Shown here piece by piece: positions 10,773 through 21,217 of a stretch of 64,000 nucleotides of DNA. The stretch lies in the NCBI GenBank assembly GCA_007115705.1, contig QXEO01000220.1, forward strand, positions 15,407,624 through 15,471,623, given 5' to 3'. The translations under genes and the position numbers were made by a program. The stretch is from Dactylis glomerata. Lineage: Eukaryota > Streptophyta > Magnoliopsida > Poales > Poaceae. Under the pieces are notes generated by a model. It was given only the letters and a program-made list of their open reading frames with translations. It searched no databases and was not told the origin of the DNA. How positions within the stretch are numbered: the first letter of the stretch is position 1; each line of letters opens with the position of its first letter.

Positions 10773-12507
10773 TATTGGGGATCGAGGCTAAAAACAAAAA
10801 ATTCTAGCTACGCGAACCCGTAATGTTCAAGATCTATCTATTAGTAATGTTGTAACGATTAGTTAGGGATTTGGTGACATACCCTAACCCTTGTAGACTG
10901 AACGCGGGATTATGCTCCCGCACAAGCGCTGCTGATGAAGCCGACGTAGCCGGTCTCAAGGTCATGTGGATCCTGATGCAACGACTCTAGTGCAACGATT
11001 CCAGTGTGGCAAAGGTAACACCTCTGAGTACTTGTACACATACGGTGGGTGATCATGACTCTCGGATCTTCGATCCAGCCGAGATTGCGGAATTAAATCG
11101 ATTTGGATCAGATCTAGAATTCCAGTAGCACGATGGCGTATAGTGGTGGAGTAGTCTTTTCTCCTACGTAGCCCTTCGGAGAGCCACACGGGAGAGAGAG
11201 AGGTGGAGGTGCATGAGGAGGAGAGATCCCAACTCATGGAAATTGTTTTGTGTTATCCTCTTCCCCTTGGGGTCCCTTTATACAGGTGGGGAGGGGGCAG
11301 GCTTACCCCCTCCACCATGGCACCTAGGAGGCCGACCGCCAAGGGAGGGAGGGGCCGCCCTAGGGTGCCACAAACCCTAACCCTAGGGTTTCCCCAGGTG
11401 CATGGGCCCCTTAGGGCCCATCAAGGGTGGTTTGGCCACCACCTAGTGCTTCCCTCCGGGAGAGGCCCAAATAGGTAGGCTGCCATTTATTTAATTAATA
11501 GACCATGTATTTAATATTAATTGAATTAATTAATATTAGTTACGTATTATTTAATTCCCTTTAACTCCAAAACTCCTTTCGAAACCCTCCGAACAACTTT
11601 CAGAACTTTTACGTCTCTCTCTTTTCAATACTCTGACAATTCCGAATGTACCAAAACCATCTTAAAACATCATTGACCTCTTAAGCGTATTACCCTCGGT
11701 TTGAGAAATACTCCAGACATCACCGAGACACCTCTCCGGTGAATGATCATCAACGGGACTTGGATGCCCATGATGACCCCTATGCATCCACGAAGATCTT
11801 TTATCGTTGAACCGTAAACGTTGATGTCCTATTTCCCTTTATTTATATGATACTTGCAATATCCAAGATCTGATCGTTGATATCACCATACCTAGTTCAA
11901 TCTCGTTACCGACATTGCTATTTACTCGTTCCCGTGATATTCCATCCCCGTGACCTAGTCACATGTTGCAACTTTGGATATAATCTCACCGAGTGGGCCT
12001 AGAGTATCTTTCCGTCAAGCGAAAGAACAAATCCCTCTATTGATGCATACGCCTCAACATACTCCATTGGAATACCTAATAGACACCTTTTCAGTTACCA
12101 TTTTATAGAGTGACGGTTAATGCAGTCAAAGCAGCCATCGAAAGTAGTGATTAGATATCATCTCATGGTCTAAGGATTATGTTACAATGCTTCTTATTAT
12201 TGCAACATGAACATAGTGACACGATCGTGTTGTAATACTAATTTTTGGTATATCCATCAGGGCATTCACCTAATGGCATGATCCTATTGTCAATTGACAT
12301 AAATATCACATGATCGGGAAGCCTCGATCATTAGTTGACCAATGAGCTAGTATTAAAGGTTTACTAGAGACTCCGATTTGTTCAATACCACACGTGTATC
12401 AATGTTTCCGATTGACACAGTTATAGCACAGTATTAAAATTATTATGAACAAATGATATATACAAATAAACCCTTTATTATTATTTTTCTAGGGCATATA
12501 TCCTCCA
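10773..12507 (-). mobile_element. Solo LTR of a BARE1/Angela-type Copia element
   Basis: Read on the minus strand it begins TGGAGGATATATGCCCTAG and ends CCCCAATA, very close to the BARE1/Angela/WIS LTR ends (TGTTGG...ATATGCCCTAGAG, ...CCCCAACA). Both flanks carry the same 5-bp duplication TCTAC (10768-10772 and 12508-12512). Length is 1735 bp, as expected for that family. No internal region is attached, so the full element has been removed by LTR-LTR recombination. The final CA is mutated to TA. Confidence 0.9.
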
Positions 12508-12512
12508 TCTAC

Positions 12513-12833
12513 TTCCTCCTCTACAAGCTCCAACACACTTAGGACACCGACGAAATGCCACACATAGGCACATCCTTCCATTGCATCACCACACCTAGGC
12601 ACAAACGTTACACACAGGCACAACCCTCCACCACACCACCACACCTAGGCACAACCCTCCCCCCGCAATGCCCCTAGGTAGAAACCCATTGCATGATATA
12701 GCACATGACGAAGCTCTCGGTATAGCCAACAGCCGCCCTCCGCCTCTCGGCGCAGTAGTAGCCACATCAAGCTCGACTACGCCACACCTCCGCACCTCTA
12801 AACACCACCGCCTTCGACAAAAGCTGCTATGGA
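12513..12833. repeat. Degenerate short tandem repeats in intergenic DNA
   Basis: From about 12555 to 12665 a CCACACCTAGGCACAACCCTCC-like unit (core CACACCTAGGCACAACC) is repeated four or so times with changes. The rest of the interval is unclassified. The Copia target site GTGAT follows at 12834-12838. Confidence 0.5.
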
Positions 12834-12838
12834 GTGAT

Positions 12839-12998
12839 TGTTAGAGTATGTAATCCTGTACGTGTACATGTACGGAGTAGTACTCCGACCGTACACGTAT
12901 GTCTCTTGTATTGCCATGTAGAGGGCTTTTCTCTACCTCTATATAACACGGAACCGATGGCCCGAAAGGGTACGATCGTTACACCACAAACTTTGACA
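12839..12998 (+). repeat. 5' LTR of the Copia element (160 bp)
   Basis: Starts TGTTAGAGTATG and ends CTTTGACA. A TATA box (CTATATAA, 12939-12946) lies in the right part, so U3 is only about 100 bp. A GTGTAC/ATGTAC microsatellite-like run near the start is shorter than in the 3' LTR (178 bp). Apart from that run I see about three substitutions between the LTRs. Confidence 0.93.
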
Positions 12999-13010
12999 TG
13001 GTATCAGAGC
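12999..13010 (+). other. Copia primer binding site (initiator tRNA-Met)
   Basis: TGGTATCAGAGC directly abuts the 5' LTR and is complementary to the 3' end of plant initiator tRNA-Met, the usual Copia primer. Confidence 0.93.
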
Positions 13011-13475
13011 AGGCCTTCTCCTGCCTCTAGCTGCCGCCGCCATACAAACCCTAGATATTGCTGCCGCCGCCGTAGCTTCTCTAGCTGCCGCCGCCTATAC
13101 CTCAAAGCTTGCCGCTGCCGCCGCTGCTAGCCGCCGCCGCCGCCGCACCACAACCAAAAGCCTACACCACAACCAAAACCCTCTGCCGCCGCCGCTACTT
13201 CTAGCTGTTGCCGCACACGATCTACGTCACAAAAATCAAGCCAATCTCTGCCGCCGTCGCCGCTGCTCAAGCCGCCACCGCCACATCGAGTCTACGATCT
13301 ACGACAATGACACATCTACGTTGCCGCTGTTTTCTGCCGCGACATCGACAACGACACGATCTACATCATCGCCAGGTTCGACAACGACACGTCTACATCG
13401 CCGCTGCCTTCTGCCGCATCGTCCCCAACAACACGATCTACGTCATCGCCAAGTTCTTCATCGCCCTCTTGCCTG
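13011..13475 (+). other. Copia leader, CCG/GCC-rich low complexity
   Basis: The untranslated leader between the primer site and gag consists largely of CTGCCGCCGCC-type triplet runs interspersed with ACGATCTAC words. Translations in any frame are low-complexity and not called. Confidence 0.7.
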
Positions 13476-14159
13476 ATGTCGTCGATCGCCATGAACGCCA
13501 CGGCCCTGGCTGCTGCTCTTGGAGCCCCGCCGTCGCAGCCACTTACACGTGAAAACGTTCTTGTCTGGAAAGCCTTGGTGATCCCAGCGCTCCGAGGTGC
13601 TCGTGTTCTGGATCTCGTTGAAGGTAAAGACGAAGCCCCTGCTGAATTCATTGAGGAAGAGGATGCAAACAAGCAGCGAGCCTCGGTAGTTAACCCTACC
13701 TATGAAACCTGGATTGCTCGAGATCAACTGGTTCTGCGCTGGCTGGTCAATGCTCTCTCGCCCGATGTGCTTGCCCATGTTGTTGGTCTCGAAACCTCAG
13801 CTGAGGTCTGGAAGGCTCTCAACGACCATGTTGCTGCAAAGTCAAAGACTAGAATTCAACAGCTTCGTTCTGCTCTCAATGACACTCGCAAGAACGATCT
13901 CTCGGCTGACAAATATTTTGCCAAGATGAAATCTATTGCGTCTGAGCTTGCTTCTGCTGGAAAACCACTAGATGATGATGAGCTTGTATACTATGTCTTG
14001 CATGGTCTCGGCACTCGGTATAACAGCCTTCGCACTGCTGTTCGTGCAAATCCAAACACCTCTCTTGCAGATCTCCTAGGTCAAGTTCAGGAATTTGATC
14101 GTGAAAACAAGTCTGAAGATCCGGGTTTTGTCTCCTCTGCGAACGTCGCCAAGCGTGAC
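13476..14159 (+). pseudogene. Copia gag, N-terminal piece
   Basis: 228 codons from MSSIAMNATALAAALG to the insertion point of element 1. It contains the UBN2/Retrotran_gag-type fold of plant Copia Gag, with ENVLVWKALVIPALRG (about 27-42), WIARDQLVLRWLVNALSP (about 74-91), then EVWKALNDH and TRIQQLRSALNDTRK. Gag forms the virus-like particle in the cytoplasm. The frame is open here and resumes in phase at 24428 after element 1 and its GTGAC duplication, so the insertion is what breaks the gene. Confidence 0.9.
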
Positions 14160-15668
14160 TGATACGTCCAATTTGCATCACTATTTTGTATCATAATTTA
14201 CTGTTATTCATTGATATATTTCATATTTAAACATGATACTGATGTTATTTCCTTTGCTTTCACATGTTTGATGATCATCGGAGGAGTTGCTACCGGAGTC
14301 AGGATTCTGCTGGAAAAAGGACCATCAAGAGACCATATTTTGAAGATCAGGAAAATTCCAGAAAAATACCTAGAAATTATATTTTCCCAGAAGACTCAGG
14401 AAGCCAGAAGGAGGAGTCGAGAGGAGCCAGGGGGGCCCCACACGCCAGGGTGGCGCGGCCAGCCCCCTGGCCGCGCCAGCCCTGTGTGAGGGAGCCCTGG
14501 CCCGCCTCTGGTCTCGCCCCTCCGCGTACATCATCGTCCCCGAAAACCTAAGTCAAGGGGGGGCTCAGAGTTAGACACAGCCGCCTCTGCGGGGCGGAGA
14601 ACACCAGAGAGAAAAAGCTCTCCGGCAGGGAGAAATCTGCCGGGGAAATTCCTTCCCGAAGAGGGGAGATCGTCGCCATCGTCATCACCATCGCACCGGA
14701 CTTCATCGGGATCATCATCATCATCATCTCCATCACCAGCACCTTCATCTCCACCATCATCACGCCATCCCGCTGTAACATCTTGAGTTGGATCTTGCTA
14801 TATCCATAGGGGAAACTTTCCCGGTGTTGATTACTCTTGTAGTTGATGCTATTGAGTGGAACCGTTGAATTAAGGTTTATGTTCAGATTGTTATTTACCA
14901 TTATTTCACCTCTGATCATGATCCAAATGATGTCTTGTGAGTAGTTCGTTTAGTTCTTGAGGACATGGGAGAAGTCTAGATGTTAGTAGTGAATTATTGT
15001 TGAGAAATATTTAATGGTTTGATATTGTTGTGGTGCTATTTCACTAGTGGTGTCATGTGAACGTCGACTACATGATACTTCACCATTTATGGGCCTAGTG
15101 TGATGCATTGTGTATTTGGCTACCGATTGTGGGGTTGCTGGAGTGACAGAAACCTAAACCTCCGTTGGGAAACCATTGCACCAGGGAGCGTAGGATCTTA
15201 GAGTTTAAGGTTGTGGTTAGATTTATCTTAATTACTTTCTTGTATTTGTGGATGCTTGCAAGGGGTATAATCACAAGTGTGTATTTATCCTAGTAAGGGT
15301 AGTGCGCTAGCACAGGTTCACCCCCATAACACATATCAAACCAATGAATACTATTGGCTCTATGAAGCGAAAGCTCTTGACAGAAACTCCTGTGTGTCCT
15401 CAAGAACGTTTGGTTATTATAAGTACACAACCGGCTTGTCCTTTGCTAAAGAAAGGATTGGGCCACTTGCTGCAATTGTTACTACTGTCTTTTATTTACT
15501 CGCACTTTATTTACTCGTATTACCAAATACCCCTGAAAGCCTGTTTGCTAGTATTTATAGTGATTCCTTGATCAAAACTGCTCATCAACACCTTCTGCTC
15601 CTCGTTGGGTTCGACACTCTTATTTATCGAAAGTACTACGATACACCCCCTATACTTGTGGGCCATCA
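14160..15668 (+). repeat. Element 1, 5' LTR
   Basis: Starts TGATACGTCCAATTTGCATC and ends GTGGGCCATCA. It contains the GC palindrome (14440-14489) and a CCGGCA/TGCCGG stem with a 10-nt loop (14622-14643). No convincing TATA box follows the palindrome. ORFs across the LTR, for example 15277-15912, are not genes. Confidence 0.95.
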
Positions 15669-15679
15669 AGACTATTTTT

Positions 15680-15696
15680 TGGCGTCATTTCCGGGG
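15680..15696 (+). other. Element 1 primer binding site, mutated
   Basis: TGGCGTCATTTCCGGGGA matches the tRNA-Asp-type site of elements 2 and 3 (TGGCGCCGTTGCCGGGGA) at all but three positions. The mismatches may lower priming or reflect decay. Confidence 0.75.
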
Positions 15697-15788
15697 AGTG
15701 TAGCGCTATTGAAGAGTGGAATTGGTAAAGTTAACCGTCGCTGTGAGTATTGTTTTTATTTTGTCTTTTATTTTTGTTTTGCTCTGCT

Positions 15789-18700
15789 ATGGAGAACTCT
15801 CCATTTGGTTTCCTATTTGGAAACACATCTACTACTACTACTGCTATTGCACATGCGGAGGAACCACCACCGCCACCGCCTGCTGAAATTGATCCTTTTA
15901 AAATACCTATGAAAATTGTTGGACGTATTATGGATAACTGCTATTCAGGAGATGGAACTGTCCATCCGGGTGATCACTTATTATTTATACATGAATTATG
16001 CGAGTTGTTCAGATGTGCAGGTATTTCACCAAGCCAGGTTAAGAAGAAATTATTCTCATTATCATTAAAAGGCAGAGCTGAAGAGTGGTATCGACTACTC
16101 CAAGATGGTCCATCTATGGCATGGGAGGATATTGTGCCTCTCTTTTATTCCAAGTTTTATCCTCCAAGTGAAATTCATAAAGACCGTAATCGGATATATA
16201 ATTTTTGGCCTCATGATGGAGAGAGTATTGCCCAAGCGTGGGGGAGATTGAAATTACTAATGCTCAAATGCCCCATTCATGAGCTCCCCAATAATATTGT
16301 TATTGATAATTTTTATGCGCGGCTTACTCTTCCTGATAAGGATTATTTGGATGCTTCTTGCTTTGGATCATTTACTCATATGAAAGAAGATGCTAAGTGG
16401 AAACTTCTTGACCGTATACAAGAGAATGCTGAAGGTTGGGAAAATGACAAAGGTAGGAAGTCAGGTATAAACTATGATTATGAATGCATTAAATCTTTTA
16501 TGGGAACCGATGACTTTCATAGCGTTAGCGCTGCCTATGGTCTTGATTCACAAATACTTGCTAATTGTCTTAAGGCTTTTGCCTCTTATATTGATGTTCC
16601 AAAGAAAGATTGGAACAAATATCATGCGCCTTACAAAGATTCTATTAGTCATATTCCTGCTGCAGCTACTGAAGTTTGTACTGTTGATAGCATTGTGCCT
16701 GAACCTTATTTTGAGAAGACACCTTTCCCTGCTAAGGTAAAGAAGTATTCTACTTTGGTAAGTGTGTCTAATAAAAGTACTAAGAAAGCTGCAGAGCCTG
16801 ATGAGCAAATTACTATTAAGTCTCCTATAGCTATATTGAAGGATCTTGTTACTAAAGATGTAGGGGATGAATATATTCTTTTTTGTGAAGATGCTTCTAA
16901 CATTCTTTCACATCCTAAAAAGCATAGGAAAGCAAGTGTTCCTGTTATTTCTGTCAGGATTGGAGATCATTGCTATTATGGTTTATGTGATATTGGTGCT
17001 AGTGCAAGTGCTATTCCCTTAGAGCTTTACAAAGAAATTATGCACGAGATAGGCGCTTGTGAACTTGAAGATATTGATGTGGTTGTTCAGCTTGCTAACA
17101 GAGAGACAGTTTGGCCTCTTGGTATTGTTCGAGATGTGGAAGTTCTTTGCGGTAAGACTAAATACCCTACTGATTTTCTAGTACTTGGTAAGGAGGCTAG
17201 TAAAACTTGTCCTATTATTTTTGGTAGACCATTTTTGAACACTTGTGGCGCCGTGATAGATTGTAAGAAGGAGAATTTTTTTACTAAGTTTAATGGAGAG
17301 TCTTATGAGTTTAATTTTTCCAAGTTTGCTAAGACTTCTTATGAAAATAACACACCAAATGAAAAATTTCGAGTTGAACAGCTTGCTTCTATTGCTCTTG
17401 CCCCTAATAATGCCTTGCAGCAATTCATGGAAGATCACGAAAGTGATGTTTTTACCAAGGAAAGAGAAGAGATTGACGACATTCTTCTTCGTCAACCACC
17501 GTTACTCAAGCATAATCTACCTGTGGACGATCTTGGTACCACTTTGCCGCCTAAAGAAGATCCTGTGTTTGAATTAAAGCCTTTGCCTGATAATCTTAAA
17601 TATGCTTATATTGATGATAAGAAAATATATCCTGTTATTATTAGTTCTAAACTTTCAGGAAAAGAAGAAGAAAGATTATTGGAGATATTGAGGAAACACC
17701 GAGGAGCTATGGGATATACTCTTGATGATTTAAAAGGGATTTCTCCCACTTTATGTCAGCATGCCATTAATATGGAGAAAGATGCGAAGCCAGTTGTGGA
17801 GCATCAACGCCGCCTAATTCCCAAGATGAAGGATGTGGTAAGAAACGAGGTATTAAAACTCCTTGATGCTGGTATTATTTATCCTATTGCTGATAGTAGA
17901 TGGGTTAGTCCTGTTCATTGTGTTCCTAAGAAAGGAGGTATGACTGTTGTGCCTAATGAGAATAACGAGCTTATTCCTCAAAGGGTAGTAGTTGGTTATA
18001 GAATGTGTATTGATTATAGGAAGGTAAACAAAGTTACTAAGAAAGATCATTACCCTTTACCGTTTATAGATCAAATGCTAGAAAGGTTGTCTAAGAAGAC
18101 TCATTTTTGTTTCCTTGATGGTTATTCTGGTTTCTCTCAAATTGCTGTTAAGAAGGATGATCAAGAGAAAACCACTTTTACTTGCCCTTATGGAACTTAT
18201 GCTTATAGACGTATGCCATTTGGTTTATGCAATGCTCCTGCTACTTTTCAAAGATGTATGTCTACTATTTTTCATGGCTTTTGTGAAGAAATTGTGGAGG
18301 TCTTCATGGACGATTTCTCCGTCTATGGAACTTCTTTTGATAATTGTTTGCACAACCTTGATAAAGTTTTGCAGAGGTGCGAAGAAACTAACCTTGTTCT
18401 TAATTGGGAGAAATGCCACTTTATGGTAAATGAAGGAATTGTCCTTGGACATAAATTTTTTGAAAGAGGCATTGAAGTTGACAGAGCAAAAGTGGAGGCA
18501 ATTAAGAAAATGCCTTGTCCAAGAGATGTTAAAGGTATTCGTAGTATTCTTGGTCATGCTGGTTTCTATAGGAGGTTTAGTAAAGATTTCTCTAAGATTT
18601 CAAAGCCTCTTACCAATCTTCTTCAAAAGGATGTACCATTTGTCTTTGATGATGATTGTAAGGAAGCTTTTGAAACTCTTAAGAAGGCTTTAACTACTGC

Positions 18701-20495
18701 TCCTATTGTTCAACCACCTGATTGGAATTTACCTTTTGAAATTATGTGCGATGCTAGTGATTTTGCTGTGGGTGCTGTTCTTGGACAGCGCGTAGATAAT
18801 AAGTTGAATGTTATTCATTATGCTAGCAAGACTCTTGATGCTGCTCAGAAGAATTATGCTACTACTGAGAAAGAGTTTCTTGCTGTTGTTTTTGCTTGTG
18901 ATAAGTTTAGATCTTACATTGTTGATTCTAAAGTTACTATTCATACTGATCACGCTGCTATTAGATATCTTATGACTAAGAAGGATGCTAATCCTAGGCT
19001 TATTAGATGGGTGTTGCTTTTACAAGAGTTTGATTTGCATATCGTAGATAGGAAAGGTGCTGAAAATCCTGTGGCTGACAACTTGTCTAGATTGGAAAAC
19101 ATTTCTTTTGATCCTATTCCTGTTAATGATAGTTTTCCAAATGAACAGTTGGCTGCAATAAATGTAACTTCGCGAGACCTTCCTTGGTATGCTGATTATG
19201 CTAACTTTATTGTTTCCAAGTATTTGCCTCCAACCTTTACAACTCAGCAAAGAAGAAAATTCTTTTATGATTTGAGGCATTACTTTTGGGATGACCCACA
19301 TTTATATAAAGAGGGAGTTGATGGTATTATGCGAAGATGTGTACCGGAATATGAGCAACAAGAGATATTAAGAAAATGCCATAGCAGTGCTTATGGAGGG
19401 CATCATGCTGGAGATAGAACCGCACAGAGGGTTCTACAATCAGGTTTTTATTGGCCAACCCTCTTTAAAGATACCAGAAGGTATGTTTTATCTTGCGATG
19501 AATGTCAAAGTGTTGGTAATATTTCTAGACGCAATGAGATGCCTATGAATTACACTCTTGTTATTGAACCGTTTGATTGTTGGGGATTTGACTTTATGGG
19601 TCCTTTTCCTCCTTCAAAAGGCTATACCCATATACTTGTTGTTGTTGATTATGTTACTAAATGGGTAGAAGCCATACCTACAAAGAGTGTCGATGGTGAG
19701 ACTTCGTTAAAAATGCTTAAGGATGTTATTTTCCCTAGGTTCGGAGTACCTAGATATCTTATGACTGACGGAGGTTCTCATTTTATTCACGGTAGTTTTA
19801 GAAAAACTCTTGCTAAGTATGATGTCAATCATAGAATTGCTTCTGCTTATCATCCCCAAACTAGTGGGCAGGTAGAGCTTTCAAATAGGGAGATCAAGTC
19901 TATCTTGCAGAAGACTGTCAATAGATCTAGGAAAAACTTGGCTAGTAAGTTAAACGATGCTTTATGGGCTTATAGAACTGCTTATAAGAATCCCATGGGT
20001 ATGTCTCCTTATAAGATGGTTTACGGAAAAGCGTGTCACTTGCCCTTAGAATTAGAACACAAAGCTTTTTGGGCAGTGAGAGAGCTTAACAGAGATTTTA
20101 AACTAGCCGGTAAGAAAAGGTTGTTAGATTTGAGTTCTCTAGATGAGTGGAGAAACGAAGCGTATGAGAATGCCAGACTTTTCAAAGAGAAAGTCAAGCA
20201 ATGGCATGATAAGAGAATTCTTAAGAGAGAGTTTCATGTTGGTGAGAAAGTTCTTTTGTATAGGTCTCGTCTCAGATTTTTTGCAGGAAAATTACTCTCT
20301 AAATGGGAAGGACCATATGTTATTGTGGAAGTGTACCGCTCAGGTGCTGTTAAGATTGCTTCATTGAAAGATGATTCTACACAAGTGGTGAATGGGCAAA
20401 GACTCAAGCATTATATTTCTAGGGATTCTTATAATGAAGATGTTGATGTTATTGAAACAGTTTCTCCGGAAGAATTCATCCAAGACAAACTGTAG
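15789..20495 (+). CDS. Element 1 gag-pol polyprotein, intact
   Basis: 1568 codons from the ATG at 15789; an in-frame TTG upstream is not a credible start. In order: Retrotrans_gag (about 45-185), aspartic-protease-like domain with CDIGASASAIPLELY (about 396-410), reverse transcriptase (about 690-900; CIDYRKVNK, MPFGLCNAP and FMDD at 839-842), RNase H (Asp in MCDASD at 988, then TDHAAIRYL) and integrase. Integrase has the HHCC zinc finger from His 1198 and the triad Asp1268, Asp1327, Glu1363, with 35 residues between the last two. No stop or shift interrupts it. The C-terminus ends SPEEFIQDKL with no chromodomain seen. The product would copy and integrate the element and could serve pol-less relatives. 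Whether it is expressed cannot be seen. Confidence 0.93.
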   Translation: MENSPFGFLFGNTSTTTTAIAHAEEPPPPPPAEIDPFKIPMKIVGRIMDNCYSGDGTVHPGDHLLFIHELCELFRCAGISPSQVKKKLFSLSLKGRAEEWYRLLQDGPSMAWEDIVPLFYSKFYPPSEIHKDRNRIYNFWPHDGESIAQAWGRLKLLMLKCPIHELPNNIVIDNFYARLTLPDKDYLDASCFGSFTHMKEDAKWKLLDRIQENAEGWENDKGRKSGINYDYECIKSFMGTDDFHSVSAAYGLDSQILANCLKAFASYIDVPKKDWNKYHAPYKDSISHIPAAATEVCTVDSIVPEPYFEKTPFPAKVKKYSTLVSVSNKSTKKAAEPDEQITIKSPIAILKDLVTKDVGDEYILFCEDASNILSHPKKHRKASVPVISVRIGDHCYYGLCDIGASASAIPLELYKEIMHEIGACELEDIDVVVQLANRETVWPLGIVRDVEVLCGKTKYPTDFLVLGKEASKTCPIIFGRPFLNTCGAVIDCKKENFFTKFNGESYEFNFSKFAKTSYENNTPNEKFRVEQLASIALAPNNALQQFMEDHESDVFTKEREEIDDILLRQPPLLKHNLPVDDLGTTLPPKEDPVFELKPLPDNLKYAYIDDKKIYPVIISSKLSGKEEERLLEILRKHRGAMGYTLDDLKGISPTLCQHAINMEKDAKPVVEHQRRLIPKMKDVVRNEVLKLLDAGIIYPIADSRWVSPVHCVPKKGGMTVVPNENNELIPQRVVVGYRMCIDYRKVNKVTKKDHYPLPFIDQMLERLSKKTHFCFLDGYSGFSQIAVKKDDQEKTTFTCPYGTYAYRRMPFGLCNAPATFQRCMSTIFHGFCEEIVEVFMDDFSVYGTSFDNCLHNLDKVLQRCEETNLVLNWEKCHFMVNEGIVLGHKFFERGIEVDRAKVEAIKKMPCPRDVKGIRSILGHAGFYRRFSKDFSKISKPLTNLLQKDVPFVFDDDCKEAFETLKKALTTAPIVQPPDWNLPFEIMCDASDFAVGAVLGQRVDNKLNVIHYASKTLDAAQKNYATTEKEFLAVVFACDKFRSYIVDSKVTIHTDHAAIRYLMTKKDANPRLIRWVLLLQEFDLHIVDRKGAENPVADNLSRLENISFDPIPVNDSFPNEQLAAINVTSRDLPWYADYANFIVSKYLPPTFTTQQRRKFFYDLRHYFWDDPHLYKEGVDGIMRRCVPEYEQQEILRKCHSSAYGGHHAGDRTAQRVLQSGFYWPTLFKDTRRYVLSCDECQSVGNISRRNEMPMNYTLVIEPFDCWGFDFMGPFPPSKGYTHILVVVDYVTKWVEAIPTKSVDGETSLKMLKDVIFPRFGVPRYLMTDGGSHFIHGSFRKTLAKYDVNHRIASAYHPQTSGQVELSNREIKSILQKTVNRSRKNLASKLNDALWAYRTAYKNPMGMSPYKMVYGKACHLPLELEHKAFWAVRELNRDFKLAGKKRLLDLSSLDEWRNEAYENARLFKEKVKQWHDKRILKREFHVGEKVLLYRSRLRFFAGKLLSKWEGPYVIVEVYRSGAVKIASLKDDSTQVVNGQRLKHYISRDSYNEDVDVIETVSPEEFIQDKL

Positions 20496-20857
20496 GAACC
20501 TGCAGAGTTTGTTTTTGAATAGGTAACAGTTCTAGTCAGAAAAGTTTCGCGAAAAGTTCTTCCTTTAATATTTTTGCTGTTTTTACTAAATATGAAAAAT
20601 CACGAGACGAAAAAGGGCAGGAAAAAGAGTCCGTGTGTGTCTCACACACAGGTGGCGCGGGCCCACCCCTGGCCGCGCCACCCATGTGTGAGAACACCCC
20701 GGAACTTGTTTCCATCCCGGTTTCCTCCTGTGACTTCGTTTCGATGTATAATTTTCGCCTATTTAACCCCTCGGAGTCCCCGAGGTCTGTATATCGTTTT
20801 CTCGTCGTGTTTTGTTTTGAGCTATTTCTGTCAGGAGTTGATCTTAAGTTTGGGGGA
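20496..20857 (+). promoter_or_regulatory. Element 1 internal palindrome plus promoter-like block
   Basis: A GC-rich inverted repeat at 20641-20692 (CTCACACAcaGGTGGCGCGG ... CCGCGCCACCcaTGTGTGAG) is followed by TTCGCCTATTTAACCCC (20754-20770). The LTR of element 3 has the same order, palindrome then TTCGCCTATAAGTACCCC (37464-37481). The block precedes a small ORF, so it looks like an internal copy of an LTR core promoter. A polypurine-like AAGTTTGGGGGAA (20847-20858) touches the ORF start. Confidence 0.5.
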
Positions 20858-21217
20858 ATGATGGCTTCTTCAAGTGACAACAAGGGCAAAAGGCCCTATG
20901 TAGATGATCACCAGCGCCAGAAGTGGAAGGAAGAGCAAGGTTCAGGGAGAGCAAGGCCCACGAACCCTGCTTTTGAAGGACCGACAAAAGCTAGACGAAT
21001 CTTTTCTCATGATTTGCAGGGACCAACATATCATGTTTTGGATCTTGACTCCATGCCCGTGATAGAACACGGCATGCTGGTCACTTTTGAGTTTTGCACT
21101 CAATATCAAGCTTTGAAGAGGGAGGTAAAGATGCTTCAAGAAGAGAATCTCAGGCTTCGCATGATGCAGGAATATTTCATTAATCCAAGGCTGCTTCCAA
21201 TACCGCCAAAGGAGTAA
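20858..21217 (+). CDS. Element 1 second ORF, small coiled-coil protein
   Basis: 119 codons from ATG 20858 (a second ATG follows at 20861). The N-terminal half is basic and polar (about 1-50). The C-terminal part has a heptad-like helix (QALKREVKMLQEENLRLRMM, about 83-102) that could form a coiled coil. It ends shortly before AAGCTTGGGGGA at 21256-21267. I know no family for it; position after pol is that of the env-like ORF of Athila elements, but there is no membrane segment. Its own upstream palindrome and promoter-like block suggest separate expression. Function not assigned. Confidence 0.45.
   Translation: MMASSSDNKGKRPYVDDHQRQKWKEEQGSGRARPTNPAFEGPTKARRIFSHDLQGPTYHVLDLDSMPVIEHGMLVTFEFCTQYQALKREVKMLQEENLRLRMMQEYFINPRLLPIPPKE

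Noticed and set aside
15277..15912. 211-codon ORF across the end of the element 1 5' LTR, and its copy at 24031-24426
   Set aside because: It lies within LTR U5 and crosses the primer site; no protein family, and both LTRs carry it merely because they are duplicates.
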